Virus record (IMG/VR): IMGVR_UViG_3300042890_001239
Coordinates: 1 to 64,000 of that record
Origin: a virus
DNA length: 64,000 nt
Strand: one strand, 5' to 3'
Below the pieces are notes generated by a model, which saw only the letters and a list, made by a program, of their open reading frames with translations, was not told the DNA's origin and searched no databases. This document shows positions 19,654 to 27,815 of this stretch, one piece after another. The translations under genes and the position numbers were made by a program. Every line of letters starts with the position of its first letter. Within the stretch, counting starts at the first letter, position 1.

Positions 19654-20408
19654 AGTGTGTTATTCATTTCTTTGGTTAGTATATCTAATAGCTGACTTTC
19701 CGTCCAATCAATTTTTGTTTTATTGTAAAATACATTTTTTCTATAAATGGATTCTTTATCTATATTTTCAGTAACATAATCATTATAGTTCATTCCAAAA
19801 TTATTATATAATTTTTTAATAAAACTGTTTATAAAAATTGTATTACCTGTACCTATAATAGAATCTGTTTTTTGAGTTAGTGCTTGGTTTACAACAAAAC
19901 TAGGATGTAGTAATTCTCTATAAAAATGTGTATCTCCTATTTCTATTTTATTTTTAAATCTTATTGAGTCTATAATTTTTCCAAAAAGAAATGGAGGTAG
20001 TCTATATATTGAATTAAAATTAAAAGGATACATAATTCTTACATTACTGTAATGTGTTTTCAAGTATGCTGTGATATTTTCTTTAGAAAAAATGTAATCA
20101 GAATAATGATAATTAATTGGCGTATCTAGGCTTATTGCTCCATTACAATTATTCCAAAGTTCAGCTGTTGAAAAATATATTATATGATTGGCTTTTAGTT
20201 TTTTTATTATACTTTTGGTATAATCTACATTTATTTTATAAAAGGAATCATCATTATTTTTATAAGTTTTTTGTTCTGCAAAACACAAATATACAGAATC
20301 CCAAGTAGTATCAAATATATTGGATTCAATATTTCGAGAAGATATCTTTACCATATCGGTAGGAAAATAATGAGCTAATTGAGATGTATTTCCTATAACT
20401 AAATTCAT
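19650..20408 (-). CDS. SDR-family NAD(P)-dependent sugar epimerase/reductase, 252 aa
   Basis: Short, divergent extended-SDR protein. NLVIGNTSQLA matches the Gly-rich Rossmann start (GxxSxxA instead of GxxGxxG), IIYFSTAELW holds the catalytic Ser region, and YSDYIFSKEN contains Tyr-x-x-x-Lys. MYPFNF and LLHPSFVVNQAL correspond to C-terminal substrate-binding segments. In the colitose pathway a ColC-type SDR epimerises and reduces the ColD product. This gene is the obvious candidate in the cassette, but the degenerate glycine motif leaves activity uncertain. It overlaps both neighbours by four bases. Confidence 0.68.
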   Translation of the reverse strand: MNLVIGNTSQLAHYFPTDMVKISSRNIESNIFDTTWDSVYLCFAEQKTYKNNDDSFYKINVDYTKSIIKKLKANHIIYFSTAELWNNCNGAISLDTPINYHYSDYIFSKENITAYLKTHYSNVRIMYPFNFNSIYRLPPFLFGKIIDSIRFKNKIEIGDTHFYRELLHPSFVVNQALTQKTDSIIGTGNTIFINSFIKKLYNNFGMNYNDYVTENIDKESIYRKNVFYNKTKIDWTESQLLDILTKEMNNTL

Positions 20409-21298
20409 AAAAATTTTTTGATTTCTTGTTCTATTATATCATACATAGAATCAAAAGCAAAATTATTTGACCATATTTGTTCTGCACCAAGTAGATTATG
20501 TTCTTTCATATCTATCCAATGTGCATCTTCATAAAGTTTGGTAAATCCTATAAGTTTTTTATTTGCATTTAATAAATTTGTTTTTGTAAAACAACAACAA
20601 TATGGTCCACTACCTCTACCAACTATAATATCACAGTGGGTAGAAAGATATGAGATTTCATTTAAATCATTACCAGTGCTTTGAATGATATCAGAAGTAT
20701 ATTTAATATTTTCTAATATTATTTTATTAGAATTATCAGTTAATAAAAACATACAATTTGTGTATTTTTTTGCTAATCTATCAATTATTATATTCATATC
20801 AAAATTTATAGATTGACCAGAAAGAACATTTCCATTACAAACTAGTATTTTTTTTATATGTAAATTTTCTGCAATAAAAGTATCAATGGATTTAGTATTA
20901 TATAAATTAAAATTTATCTCAGGAACATAAAAAAATGGACTCTCTATTTTTATATTCAATAATTCATACATATTTGTATATTTTTGATAATTTCCATTTA
21001 AACAACATCCACCATTAAATAAATATTTTCTCTCTGATGAACCTATCCATGTATTAATTAATACATTGGTTTGATCAACCAATAATTCATGTTCCATACA
21101 ATGATACAAGTTGTAATCTGAAAATTCTATTTCATTAATATCTTGAAATATTTTTTTATTACAATTAGTTGAATATGTATATGGAGCAGTAGCATTAATT
21201 TTTATTATAATATCTTTTATAAATTCTCTTGAATAATGAATATCGCCATAATGACCCATATTATGGAATATAATTTTTTTATTATCTATGTTAGACAT
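20405..21298 (-). CDS. Probable GT-B-type glycosyltransferase-like protein, 297 aa
   Basis: No family could be named with certainty. The N terminus HNMGHYGDIHYSREFI and the late segment HCDIIVGRGSGPYCC (compare the D-x-x-V-G-x-G-S/T-G loop of heptosyltransferase-like and other GT-B folds) suggest a GT-B fold. KKILVCNGNVLSGQ may be the second Rossmann strand. Context strongly supports glycan transfer: it is flanked by an SDR enzyme and two GT10-like proteins, with four- and eight-base overlaps. Strong A/T bias is visible in codon use. Confidence 0.5.
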   Translation of the reverse strand: MSNIDNKKIIFHNMGHYGDIHYSREFIKDIIIKINATAPYTYSTNCNKKIFQDINEIEFSDYNLYHCMEHELLVDQTNVLINTWIGSSERKYLFNGGCCLNGNYQKYTNMYELLNIKIESPFFYVPEINFNLYNTKSIDTFIAENLHIKKILVCNGNVLSGQSINFDMNIIIDRLAKKYTNCMFLLTDNSNKIILENIKYTSDIIQSTGNDLNEISYLSTHCDIIVGRGSGPYCCCFTKTNLLNANKKLIGFTKLYEDAHWIDMKEHNLLGAEQIWSNNFAFDSMYDIIEQEIKKFL

Positions 21299-22244
21299 TT
21301 AAATTTTCCTTTATGATAGTTTCTAGTCTTTTTGAGTAGTTGATAGCGTATTTTTTTGCTTCATTAAAATTATGTTCTATAACTACTTGTTTATCCAAAT
21401 AATAGGATTTCAAATCAATAGAATTTATTTTATTCAAAAAGTCATTTTCATTCTCAAAGATAATAAAACCATCTAAATCAAAATAATCACCTATATTTGG
21501 ACATCCCCAGTATATAGGTACAGTTTTGGTAATTAAACAATCTATTAATTTTTCACTAAAATAATTTTTTTCTTGAGAATTTTCTATTATTATAGAAAAT
21601 TTTGATTTAAATAATTCCATTTTATCATCATTTGGTAAGATACCATCATGTTCATCATGTAACTTCCACTGTAAATGAGTATTACTATAGTAAAATAATG
21701 ATTTCATATTAATATTTTGTTTAAGGTTCCAGATTTTTTTTCTTAATCTGTAACCCTCAACCATTTCTAATGCACGTTGACTTTTATTTGTTATTAAAAA
21801 ACTAATAGTATTATCTTTTACGATAGAAAATCCATCAAAATTATCATCAATATAACCCAAATAAGTTGTATCACCAAGATGTTTATTTAACCATGTTGTC
21901 CCATATAAAAATAATTTAGAATTAGGTAATAATTTTAAAAGATCTTGATTAGATGTTAGTATCAAATCATAAAAAGAAGAAAATAGTATAATATCATTAT
22001 CTATTTCTTTCATATAACATACTTTGGGTTCGCTAGAATCAACATACACTTTAAAACTAGGTGAAGTATTGGGATACTCAGCATCTATAATAAATGTATT
22101 ATCAATACTATTAGAATAATTTTTTAATATATGTTGGGGGTTATTATTCTTTAAAAATCGTGTTACATGTATTTCAACGGATCGATCAAAATCCATTAAT
22201 TCTGGCTTCAATAAATGTTCAGCATTATAAATTTTAGGTATCAT
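21291..22244 (-). CDS. GT10-like (fucosyltransferase-type) glycosyltransferase, 317 aa
   Basis: The C-terminal half carries the family 10 signature: FSIIIENSQEKNYFSEKL followed by TVPIYWGCPNIGDYF and GFIIFE. In GT10 enzymes this region binds GDP-sugar (GDP-fucose or related). A GDP-linked donor fits the Gmd-based pathway encoded beside it. The N-terminal 170 residues are divergent. It overlaps the next gene upstream by 11 bases and is paralogous to it in the C-terminal domain. Confidence 0.78.
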   Translation of the reverse strand: MIPKIYNAEHLLKPELMDFDRSVEIHVTRFLKNNNPQHILKNYSNSIDNTFIIDAEYPNTSPSFKVYVDSSEPKVCYMKEIDNDIILFSSFYDLILTSNQDLLKLLPNSKLFLYGTTWLNKHLGDTTYLGYIDDNFDGFSIVKDNTISFLITNKSQRALEMVEGYRLRKKIWNLKQNINMKSLFYYSNTHLQWKLHDEHDGILPNDDKMELFKSKFSIIIENSQEKNYFSEKLIDCLITKTVPIYWGCPNIGDYFDLDGFIIFENENDFLNKINSIDLKSYYLDKQVVIEHNFNEAKKYAINYSKRLETIIKENLNV

Positions 22245-23064
22245 TGTATATTTCTTTTTCTATTTGTTCAAAAAGACAGTCATCAGCAATTTTATGATTT
22301 AAACACAGTTCATAGTTCTCTTTAATAGCATCCATTTTTGACCAATAGTATTCTGGAGATAGTTTATTAATATCAAAATTATCATCTAATATTATAATCC
22401 CATCTTTATTGAATATGGTATCTATATCAGGAGCACCATAATAAATTGGTATTGTACCTGTAGCAAAGCAATCCATAATTTTTTCTGTGTAATAGGTAGA
22501 ATATTTTCCATTTTCTATTACTATAGAATAGTAATAATCATTTAATACGTCTTCTTTTTTTATAAATGGATTAAACAATCTACCATAATAATCTATTAGG
22601 TAATTTTTTGATTTAAATTCTTCCATTTTTTTATTTCTAAAATTATGTCCCTCTGTTATGGTTTTACCAGAAGAAATCATAGAAATTAATTTATTTTTTT
22701 TATGTATTTGTTTATCTATAACCCAAGTCTGATTTGAGGCTGGAGGTATGTATTCAAAAATATCATCTAGTAACAAATAATCCCTATCATGAATAAAGAT
22801 TTTTTTATAAACACCTTTTAAATCTCTATAATTATTTTTAATAAATTCATACTGCTTATAAGATATACTTTTAGATTCACATAACCATAAAAATTTATTA
22901 ATAGAAGTACTAGATATTCCTCCAAGAATATCATAGTCTTGATACACCTCAATACCCGAATCAGTTTTATTATTGTGTACCCATACAAACTTAGTTGGAT
23001 TCAAATATCCACATGATGATGGTGCATGTGTAAATGGACTACCAAATGAAGAAATTTTTATCAT
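22234..23064 (-). CDS. GT10-like (fucosyltransferase-type) glycosyltransferase, 276 aa
   Basis: Second family 10-like enzyme: YYSIVIENGKYSTYYTEKI followed by TIPIYYGAPDIDTIF and GIIIL, the same signature as its neighbour. A further GT10 trait is the short block DYYGRLFNPF before it. Two adjacent copies with diverged N termini suggest duplication and specialisation for different acceptors. Substrate not predictable from sequence. Confidence 0.78.
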   Translation of the reverse strand: MIKISSFGSPFTHAPSSCGYLNPTKFVWVHNNKTDSGIEVYQDYDILGGISSTSINKFLWLCESKSISYKQYEFIKNNYRDLKGVYKKIFIHDRDYLLLDDIFEYIPPASNQTWVIDKQIHKKNKLISMISSGKTITEGHNFRNKKMEEFKSKNYLIDYYGRLFNPFIKKEDVLNDYYYSIVIENGKYSTYYTEKIMDCFATGTIPIYYGAPDIDTIFNKDGIIILDDNFDINKLSPEYYWSKMDAIKENYELCLNHKIADDCLFEQIEKEIYNDT

Positions 23065-23065
23065 T

Positions 23066-23677
23066 TTAATAAGCTTTTATATACAAGGCATCACCCCAAG
23101 TATATCCATCCCACGCAGTAACTTCTCTTTTAAACCCATAATTATTTAAAAAAGAATCTATTTCTTCTACCATAGGACAATTTTTATATAATTCTGCACG
23201 ATTTACTTCGCATAAAATATAATCTACTTTAAGTAGTATGTCTGTAGATCCTTTTAATACTTCTAATTCATATCCCTGTACATCCAATGTCAGTAAAGTA
23301 TAATTAAATGATTTATTAGTAAAATATTCATTTAATGTGATAACCTCTACCTGTTCTGTTCCAGTAAATTTTATTCCAGGATATTGCACACAGTGTAATT
23401 GTGGTTCAAGTAGTGAACTAGATTGACCATCGTTTACTTGTTCTGTATGCATAGTCATAATACCACTAGAAGACCCTAAGGCTTTATTCTCAATAGTAAG
23501 ATTTGGCATTGAACCAAGTTTATTAAAAAGTTTGTTATATACTTCTTTTTGTGGTTCAAACATTAAAATATTTTCAGATAATTTTTTTAATGTTTCGTAC
23601 TCATTTCCATGATGTGCACCAATCTGAATAATTCCAGATATAGGTTTTGTAATATATTTTGTAATATCAAATAGCAT
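23066..23677 (-). CDS. FkbM-family SAM-dependent methyltransferase, 203 aa
   Basis: Sugar O-methyltransferase-type protein: IIQIGAHHGNEYETL is the SAM-binding loop, followed by ILMFEPQKEVYNKL, IENKALGS, ITLNEYF and LLTLDVQGYELEVLKG, the ordered FkbM motifs. I chose the ATG at 23677, which shares its A with the TAA of the previous gene (TAATG coupling). An upstream ATG at 23749 would add 24 residues inside the preceding gene. It probably methylates a sugar added by the neighbouring transferases. Confidence 0.85.
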   Translation of the reverse strand: MLFDITKYITKPISGIIQIGAHHGNEYETLKKLSENILMFEPQKEVYNKLFNKLGSMPNLTIENKALGSSSGIMTMHTEQVNDGQSSSLLEPQLHCVQYPGIKFTGTEQVEVITLNEYFTNKSFNYTLLTLDVQGYELEVLKGSTDILLKVDYILCEVNRAELYKNCPMVEEIDSFLNNYGFKREVTAWDGYTWGDALYIKAY

Positions 23678-24465
23678 TATATTATAATCCAATCTTTGCA
23701 ATAAATATCTGACCAATTTTTTGGCATATTTGGTTCTGCACCGAACCATTTACTAGGAGCAATAACTTGTTTACTTTCACTCAACCATGCTCCCCACCAA
23801 CTAAATGAACTATTTGCAATTATATGATAATCACACATAGTCATTAAACACATATCAATATTTTCATTTTTTGTATCGGGAATACAAAAAGGTCTTTTTA
23901 AATCTTTAAAAAGTTCTGCTGCTTTTTCATTATCATCACTAATAATAAAAAGAAAAGCATTATCTGGAATTTTATTTAAAGCCTCCTGGTAATATTCCAT
24001 CGTACATACTGGATGATTATCTGGCAAATTTAAATAATCACCTAACCGTATATGCAATGAGACTGCTAATTTTTTACCAATTTGTCTTATTGTGTCTGCT
24101 TTATTTTTTATTTCTGCAGTAAATTCAAATTCTTTTAATAAATCTTGTCTATAATCAATAAAATATTTTTCACTTTGAAAATATCCAATTATATCTGTAT
24201 TATCTGCAATACCAAATATACCTGCATTATATGTAAAATTACGTTCTTGAGCTCTATGAATATTTTTAATTCCTGAGCTATCTTTTGCAGTCAAATTTAA
24301 AAAAGCACTATCTAAATACAAATTTAAATATGAATTATCAGATTTTGTCTTATAAGGAATACCAAATTCATATCCACGAGTTTTAGCAATAGAAAATAAT
24401 GTTGCATATTGAAACATTTGGTTTCCCATTCTACCATATTTTCCTAACATGTTAAATGTTATCAT
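23677..24465 (-). CDS. GT11-family (alpha-1,2-fucosyltransferase-type) glycosyltransferase, 262 aa
   Basis: Clear family 11 enzyme: N-terminal GRMGNQMFQYATLF, the GDP-sugar-binding HIRLGDYL near residue 146, FIISDD, and C-terminal DYHIIANSSFSWWGAWL. Family 11 enzymes transfer L-fucose (or a related GDP-sugar) in alpha-1,2 linkage. The GDP-4-keto-6-deoxymannose branch encoded downstream makes a GDP-deoxysugar donor plausible. It overlaps the neighbour by four bases. Confidence 0.92.
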   Translation of the reverse strand: MITFNMLGKYGRMGNQMFQYATLFSIAKTRGYEFGIPYKTKSDNSYLNLYLDSAFLNLTAKDSSGIKNIHRAQERNFTYNAGIFGIADNTDIIGYFQSEKYFIDYRQDLLKEFEFTAEIKNKADTIRQIGKKLAVSLHIRLGDYLNLPDNHPVCTMEYYQEALNKIPDNAFLFIISDDNEKAAELFKDLKRPFCIPDTKNENIDMCLMTMCDYHIIANSSFSWWGAWLSESKQVIAPSKWFGAEPNMPKNWSDIYCKDWIII

Positions 24466-25097
24466 TGAAAAATAAAATTCCTATTGTGTAAAGGTTTGTC
24501 AGTCAATGATTGCCATTTATTGGCACTATCACGATCATTAGATTGATATATAAGTGGAACATTTGGTGTATAAACTTTATACTGGTATTGTATTGCGGCT
24601 GTACCGATGTCCCATGGTTTATCTAATGTATATAAACAATGCCGACCAACCGCAGCCATCTGTTGCCGAAATAGTGGGGTAACATATAAAATAGCATGTG
24701 CAGCTAAAATCCCACCAATTCGTAAATAATTTTCATGAAGTTGATTAGTATTATAATGCATATTACCATGCGAAATTCCCAAATATACTCCATCAGAATC
24801 ATCTGGAATTTCAATAATAGGATTAAAATTTTCCATAAACTCAATATCATCTTCTAAAACTAGAAGTGGTGATGAATATCTTATATCTTCCAATATATCG
24901 ATATGAGATTGCCCACAACCCCTATAATGTGCAATAGATATGTCTGTGTTCGGTGGTGAAGGAATAACTAAACCAGATTTTCTATGAGTATTTTTAAACT
25001 CATATTTTTCAAATCTTTGTTTCATGATTTCTGCATTTTTTGTTGCAGAATCTAAATTAATCCATACGACTGGAATTTCACGTAAATCAATAATCAT
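24462..25097 (-). CDS. GT25-like (LPS-type) glycosyltransferase, 211 aa
   Basis: Family 25 pattern: VVWINLDSATKNAEIMKQRF at the start, CGQSHIDIL, then PLLVLEDDIEFMENF with the E-D-D of the metal/donor site, and DIGTAAIQYQYKVYTPNVPLIYQ towards the end. Family 25 enzymes often act in lipooligosaccharide synthesis. It is the promoter-proximal gene of the sugar cassette and has both an early promoter (25112-25139) and GAGG before the ATG. Confidence 0.78.
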   Translation of the reverse strand: MIIDLREIPVVWINLDSATKNAEIMKQRFEKYEFKNTHRKSGLVIPSPPNTDISIAHYRGCGQSHIDILEDIRYSSPLLVLEDDIEFMENFNPIIEIPDDSDGVYLGISHGNMHYNTNQLHENYLRIGGILAAHAILYVTPLFRQQMAAVGRHCLYTLDKPWDIGTAAIQYQYKVYTPNVPLIYQSNDRDSANKWQSLTDKPLHNRNFIFQ

Positions 25098-25111
25098 AAG
25101 ACCTCACAATA

Positions 25112-25139
25112 AATATAATACATCATATAAAGATGTCAA
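25112..25139 (-). promoter_or_regulatory. Early promoter for the sugar cassette
   Basis: Minus strand: TTGACA 25134-25139, 16-bp spacer, TATATT 25112-25117. A CTAAATA element (25142-25148, minus) lies immediately upstream, so the cassette may also be read late. Confidence 0.72.
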
Positions 25140-25148
25140 GTTATTTAG

Positions 25149-25176
25149 TTGACTTTTTTCTAAAGTACATTATACT
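25149..25176 (+). promoter_or_regulatory. Early promoter for uvsY
   Basis: Plus strand: TTGACT 25149-25154, 16-bp spacer, TATACT 25171-25176. The ATG at 25184 is seven bases after the -10 box, at the predicted start site. It is divergent from the sugar-cassette promoter. Confidence 0.75.
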
Positions 25177-25183
25177 TTATCAA

Positions 25184-25621
25184 ATGAATTTAGAAGACCT
25201 TAAGAATAATATTACTAAAGATTCCCAAATAGACTCTACAGAATTAGGTGTAGAGGCTCTTAAGATACCTCAAATACACGCCAAGTATCTTAATATGCTT
25301 ACAGACTTTAAATTGCTTTTGACCAAGCATCAGAATGATTATGCAATTCAAAGATTGCGTAAATGGAAAATTTTGACTGGTAAGGCTTCAAAAGAAGAAT
25401 TAGAAGCATGGGGAGAAGAACCATTTGATTTGGATCTACTTAAGACTGATGTAGAAAAGTTTATTGACGGTGATCCAAAGATGGTAGACTTAAAGTCTAG
25501 GGTGGCTGTTAATGAGATTAAGGTAAAAATGGTGGAAGAATTTTTAAAAGCCATTAATAATCGAAACTTCAACATCAAGTCTGCCATTGACTGGCAAAAA
25601 ATGATGAATGGCATAGTATAA
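25184..25621 (+). CDS. uvsY: Recombination mediator UvsY
   Basis: UvsY loads the UvsX recombinase on gp32-coated single-stranded DNA. The N terminus MNLEDLKNNITKDSQIDSTE matches the T4 UvsY start (M-x-LEDL with IDST), and the 145-residue length is close to T4 (137). An in-frame ATG at 25133 would add 17 residues, but the promoter overlaps that extension and the conserved start is MNLEDL, so 25184 is preferred. There is no Shine-Dalgarno sequence, and leaderless translation is likely. It is followed directly by uvsW as in T4. Confidence 0.92.
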   Translation: MNLEDLKNNITKDSQIDSTELGVEALKIPQIHAKYLNMLTDFKLLLTKHQNDYAIQRLRKWKILTGKASKEELEAWGEEPFDLDLLKTDVEKFIDGDPKMVDLKSRVAVNEIKVKMVEEFLKAINNRNFNIKSAIDWQKMMNGIV

Positions 25622-25624
25622 ATA
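25617..25624 (+). promoter_or_regulatory. Late promoter TATAAATA for uvsW
   Basis: Exact plus-strand T4 late element overlapping the uvsY stop codon, four bases before the GTG start of uvsW. In T4, uvsW is also a late gene. Confidence 0.7.
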
Positions 25625-25628
25625 TTAT

Positions 25629-27131
25629 GTGGATATTGAAGTCGAATCTGTAGATGAAGTTCGTTACTACGTCAAAACAGAAAAAGGAATCAAGCAAGAA
25701 TTACGAGATTATTTCTCGTTCATGGTACCTGGTGCCCAGTACATGCCTATGTTCAAACGGCGTATATGGGATGGAAAGATCCGGTTATATGATATCCTTA
25801 CATCTACTCTTCCTCGTGGTTTAAAAACTTATCTTGATAAGTTTTGTAAAGACCGCCAATACACTTTAAATATTAAAGAGAGCAGGAATCCCCTATGCAT
25901 AACGGAGGAGAAACTTCTGGACTTCTACGAGACACTAAAAGTTTCTGTAAAGAAACAGCGGGTCAAAATGCACCCCCACCAAAGCCAAGCAATTCTGCAC
26001 GCTATCAACGCTCACCGGTGTGTAATAGTATCTCCGACAGGTTCTGGAAAAAGTTTAATAATCTACGTCTTGCTCCGCTATCTACTCTCCGTAATAAAAT
26101 CAGACAGAAAGATTTTAGTTTTGGTTCCAACGGTGGGGCTGGTTACACAGATGGAAACAGACTTCTTTGATTATTCAAAGACAGATCCTTCTTGGCTATC
26201 AAGAAAATATATTCATAAAATTAGTGCTGGTTTAGATAAAGATACTAATAAGCAGATAGTAGTCTCTACATGGCAATCAATATATAAGTTGCCAAAAGAA
26301 TGGTTTGATCAATTTGATGCTATCTTTTTTGATGAGTGTCATCAAGCCAAATCAGAATCAATCAATATGATTGGACAGAAGCTTACCAAGGCATGGTTTC
26401 GTATCGGTACTACGGGTACACTAGATCAAACAGAAGCACATCGACTCAGTATAGAAGGTATCCTAGGTCCAGCCATTCAATTTATTCAGACAAAGAGCCT
26501 AATGAACAAAGGGTTGCTTGCTACTCTTGCTGTTGACTGTATTGTATTAAAATATACAGACCAAGAGAAACAGGATATGAAGAAGCAAAAATATCCTGAT
26601 GAAATCAAGACTATAATAAGTAATAGTAGGAGGAATGAATTTGTCAAAGAACTCGCAATTCATACCAAAGGCAACACCCTCATCCTCTTCAACTATGTCG
26701 AAGGACACGGGAAACCTCTCCACTCTCTCATTGAGGCAGCAGGAACGGATAAGAAAGTATATCTTATTCACGGAAAAACAGAAGGTGAAGCAAGAGAATC
26801 AATTCGCCGTATCGTGGATACACAAACTAATGCCATATTGGTTGCGAGTTACGGTACTACTAGTACTGGCATTAACATTGTCAACATTGATAATATTATC
26901 CTTGCCTCTCCTACGAAATCTGTAATTCGTTTACTACAAAGTATTGGCAGAGGTTTAAGGACATCTGCTAAAAAGAAAACTTTGAAAGTTTATGATATTG
27001 TTGATGATCTTTGTTACATGTCATACAAGAACCATGTTTATAGACATTTTGAAGAACGAATCAAAATTTATAAAAAAGAAAAATTTGATTACAGAATAAT
27101 GTCTATGCCACTACCTAGCGATGATAAATAA
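25629..27131 (+). CDS. uvsW: Recombination DNA/RNA-DNA helicase UvsW
   Basis: SF2 helicase that unwinds R-loops and branched DNA and switches T4 from origin- to recombination-dependent replication. Its 500 residues equal T4 UvsW (503). The N-terminal domain (ELRDYFSFMVPG, RRIWDGKIRLYD) is UvsW-specific. Motif I SPTGSGKS is near residue 135, motif II FDECH near 234, motif III TGTL, and motif VI QSIGRGLR near 436. The start is GTG, because an ATG two bases earlier is in another frame. The upstream TATAAATA agrees with late expression. Confidence 0.96.
   Translation: MDIEVESVDEVRYYVKTEKGIKQELRDYFSFMVPGAQYMPMFKRRIWDGKIRLYDILTSTLPRGLKTYLDKFCKDRQYTLNIKESRNPLCITEEKLLDFYETLKVSVKKQRVKMHPHQSQAILHAINAHRCVIVSPTGSGKSLIIYVLLRYLLSVIKSDRKILVLVPTVGLVTQMETDFFDYSKTDPSWLSRKYIHKISAGLDKDTNKQIVVSTWQSIYKLPKEWFDQFDAIFFDECHQAKSESINMIGQKLTKAWFRIGTTGTLDQTEAHRLSIEGILGPAIQFIQTKSLMNKGLLATLAVDCIVLKYTDQEKQDMKKQKYPDEIKTIISNSRRNEFVKELAIHTKGNTLILFNYVEGHGKPLHSLIEAAGTDKKVYLIHGKTEGEARESIRRIVDTQTNAILVASYGTTSTGINIVNIDNIILASPTKSVIRLLQSIGRGLRTSAKKKTLKVYDIVDDLCYMSYKNHVYRHFEERIKIYKKEKFDYRIMSMPLPSDDK
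27123..27130 (+). promoter_or_regulatory. Possible late promoter (GATAAATA)
   Basis: 7/8 match to TATAAATA at the end of uvsW, followed by a strong AGGAGG and the ATG at 27147. Confidence 0.45.
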
Positions 27132-27146
27132 ATTAGGAGGGTTACT

Positions 27147-27815
27147 ATGTCTGACGAAGCACAAGAAACTCCCTGTGATGGTAATGTACGAGTAGTAAAG
27201 CTTATTAATGGCGAAGAACTATTAGGAATAGTTCAAGATGTTTGTACAAACCATATTTCAATGATACTTCCAGCAAAAGTTGAAACAGCATATTCAAAAG
27301 ATGAAAATGGATTATTAATTGAATATGTTAAATTAACAAATTATGCAGCAAGTGTAATAAATAGTGAAATTGTTTTAAATAAAAATGCAATCATGTTTAT
27401 TGGTGATCCAATTCCAGATATGTTAATTATGTATCAAACATTTTCTGAAGCTATGAAAACAGATCCAGAATCAATTAGAACCAGTACACTGGGTGAAGGT
27501 GTATCTAACCCACAAGCTGGACTTATGATGCTAAATGAGCTTTTTAATAATGAAGATTTTGTAAATTTTGTAAATGACATGATTGATAGTTTTGAGGGGT
27601 CAGAGGTCATATTGGATGATGAATTAGAAGAAATAGAAGAATCTGAGCAGCAGGAACCCTCTGTAGAGGATCTGTTGGTTGAGGAGGCTCCGAAGCCACC
27701 TAAGCCTGTAAAACGCCGTACAATGAATCCTGAAACTAAAAAACTACCATTTAATCCAGATAGCAGCCCAAATTCGGCTGAAAGCTGGTCAGATAATCCA
27801 GAAGATTATATTTAA
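27147..27815 (+). CDS. Sm-like-fold conserved phage protein, 222 aa
   Basis: The first 90 residues show VRVVKLINGEELLGIVQD and a second strand-rich block ending IVLNKNAIMFIGDP, which resembles the Sm1/Sm2 layout of LSM/Hfq-type beta-barrels. The rest is acidic (EELEEIEESEQQE) and Pro/Lys-rich, probably disordered. Proteins of this sort occur in T4-like phages of marine bacteria next to uvsW, with no known function. A second short member of the type is at 60171-60482. It has the best Shine-Dalgarno sequence in the window (AGGAGG). Its end overlaps the convergent gp3-like gene by four bases. Confidence 0.6.
   Translation: MSDEAQETPCDGNVRVVKLINGEELLGIVQDVCTNHISMILPAKVETAYSKDENGLLIEYVKLTNYAASVINSEIVLNKNAIMFIGDPIPDMLIMYQTFSEAMKTDPESIRTSTLGEGVSNPQAGLMMLNELFNNEDFVNFVNDMIDSFEGSEVILDDELEEIEESEQQEPSVEDLLVEEAPKPPKPVKRRTMNPETKKLPFNPDSSPNSAESWSDNPEDYI

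Noticed and set aside
23678-23749. Longer N terminus for the FkbM methyltransferase
   Set aside because: It overlaps the GT11 gene by 72 bases, whereas the ATG at 23677 is coupled by TAATG.
25133-25183. Upstream ATG giving UvsY a 17-residue extension
   Set aside because: The early promoter lies inside it and T4 UvsY begins at the equivalent of the 25184 Met.
26547-26771. Minus-strand frame inside uvsW
   Set aside because: Antisense shadow without start signals; uvsW frame is unambiguous there.
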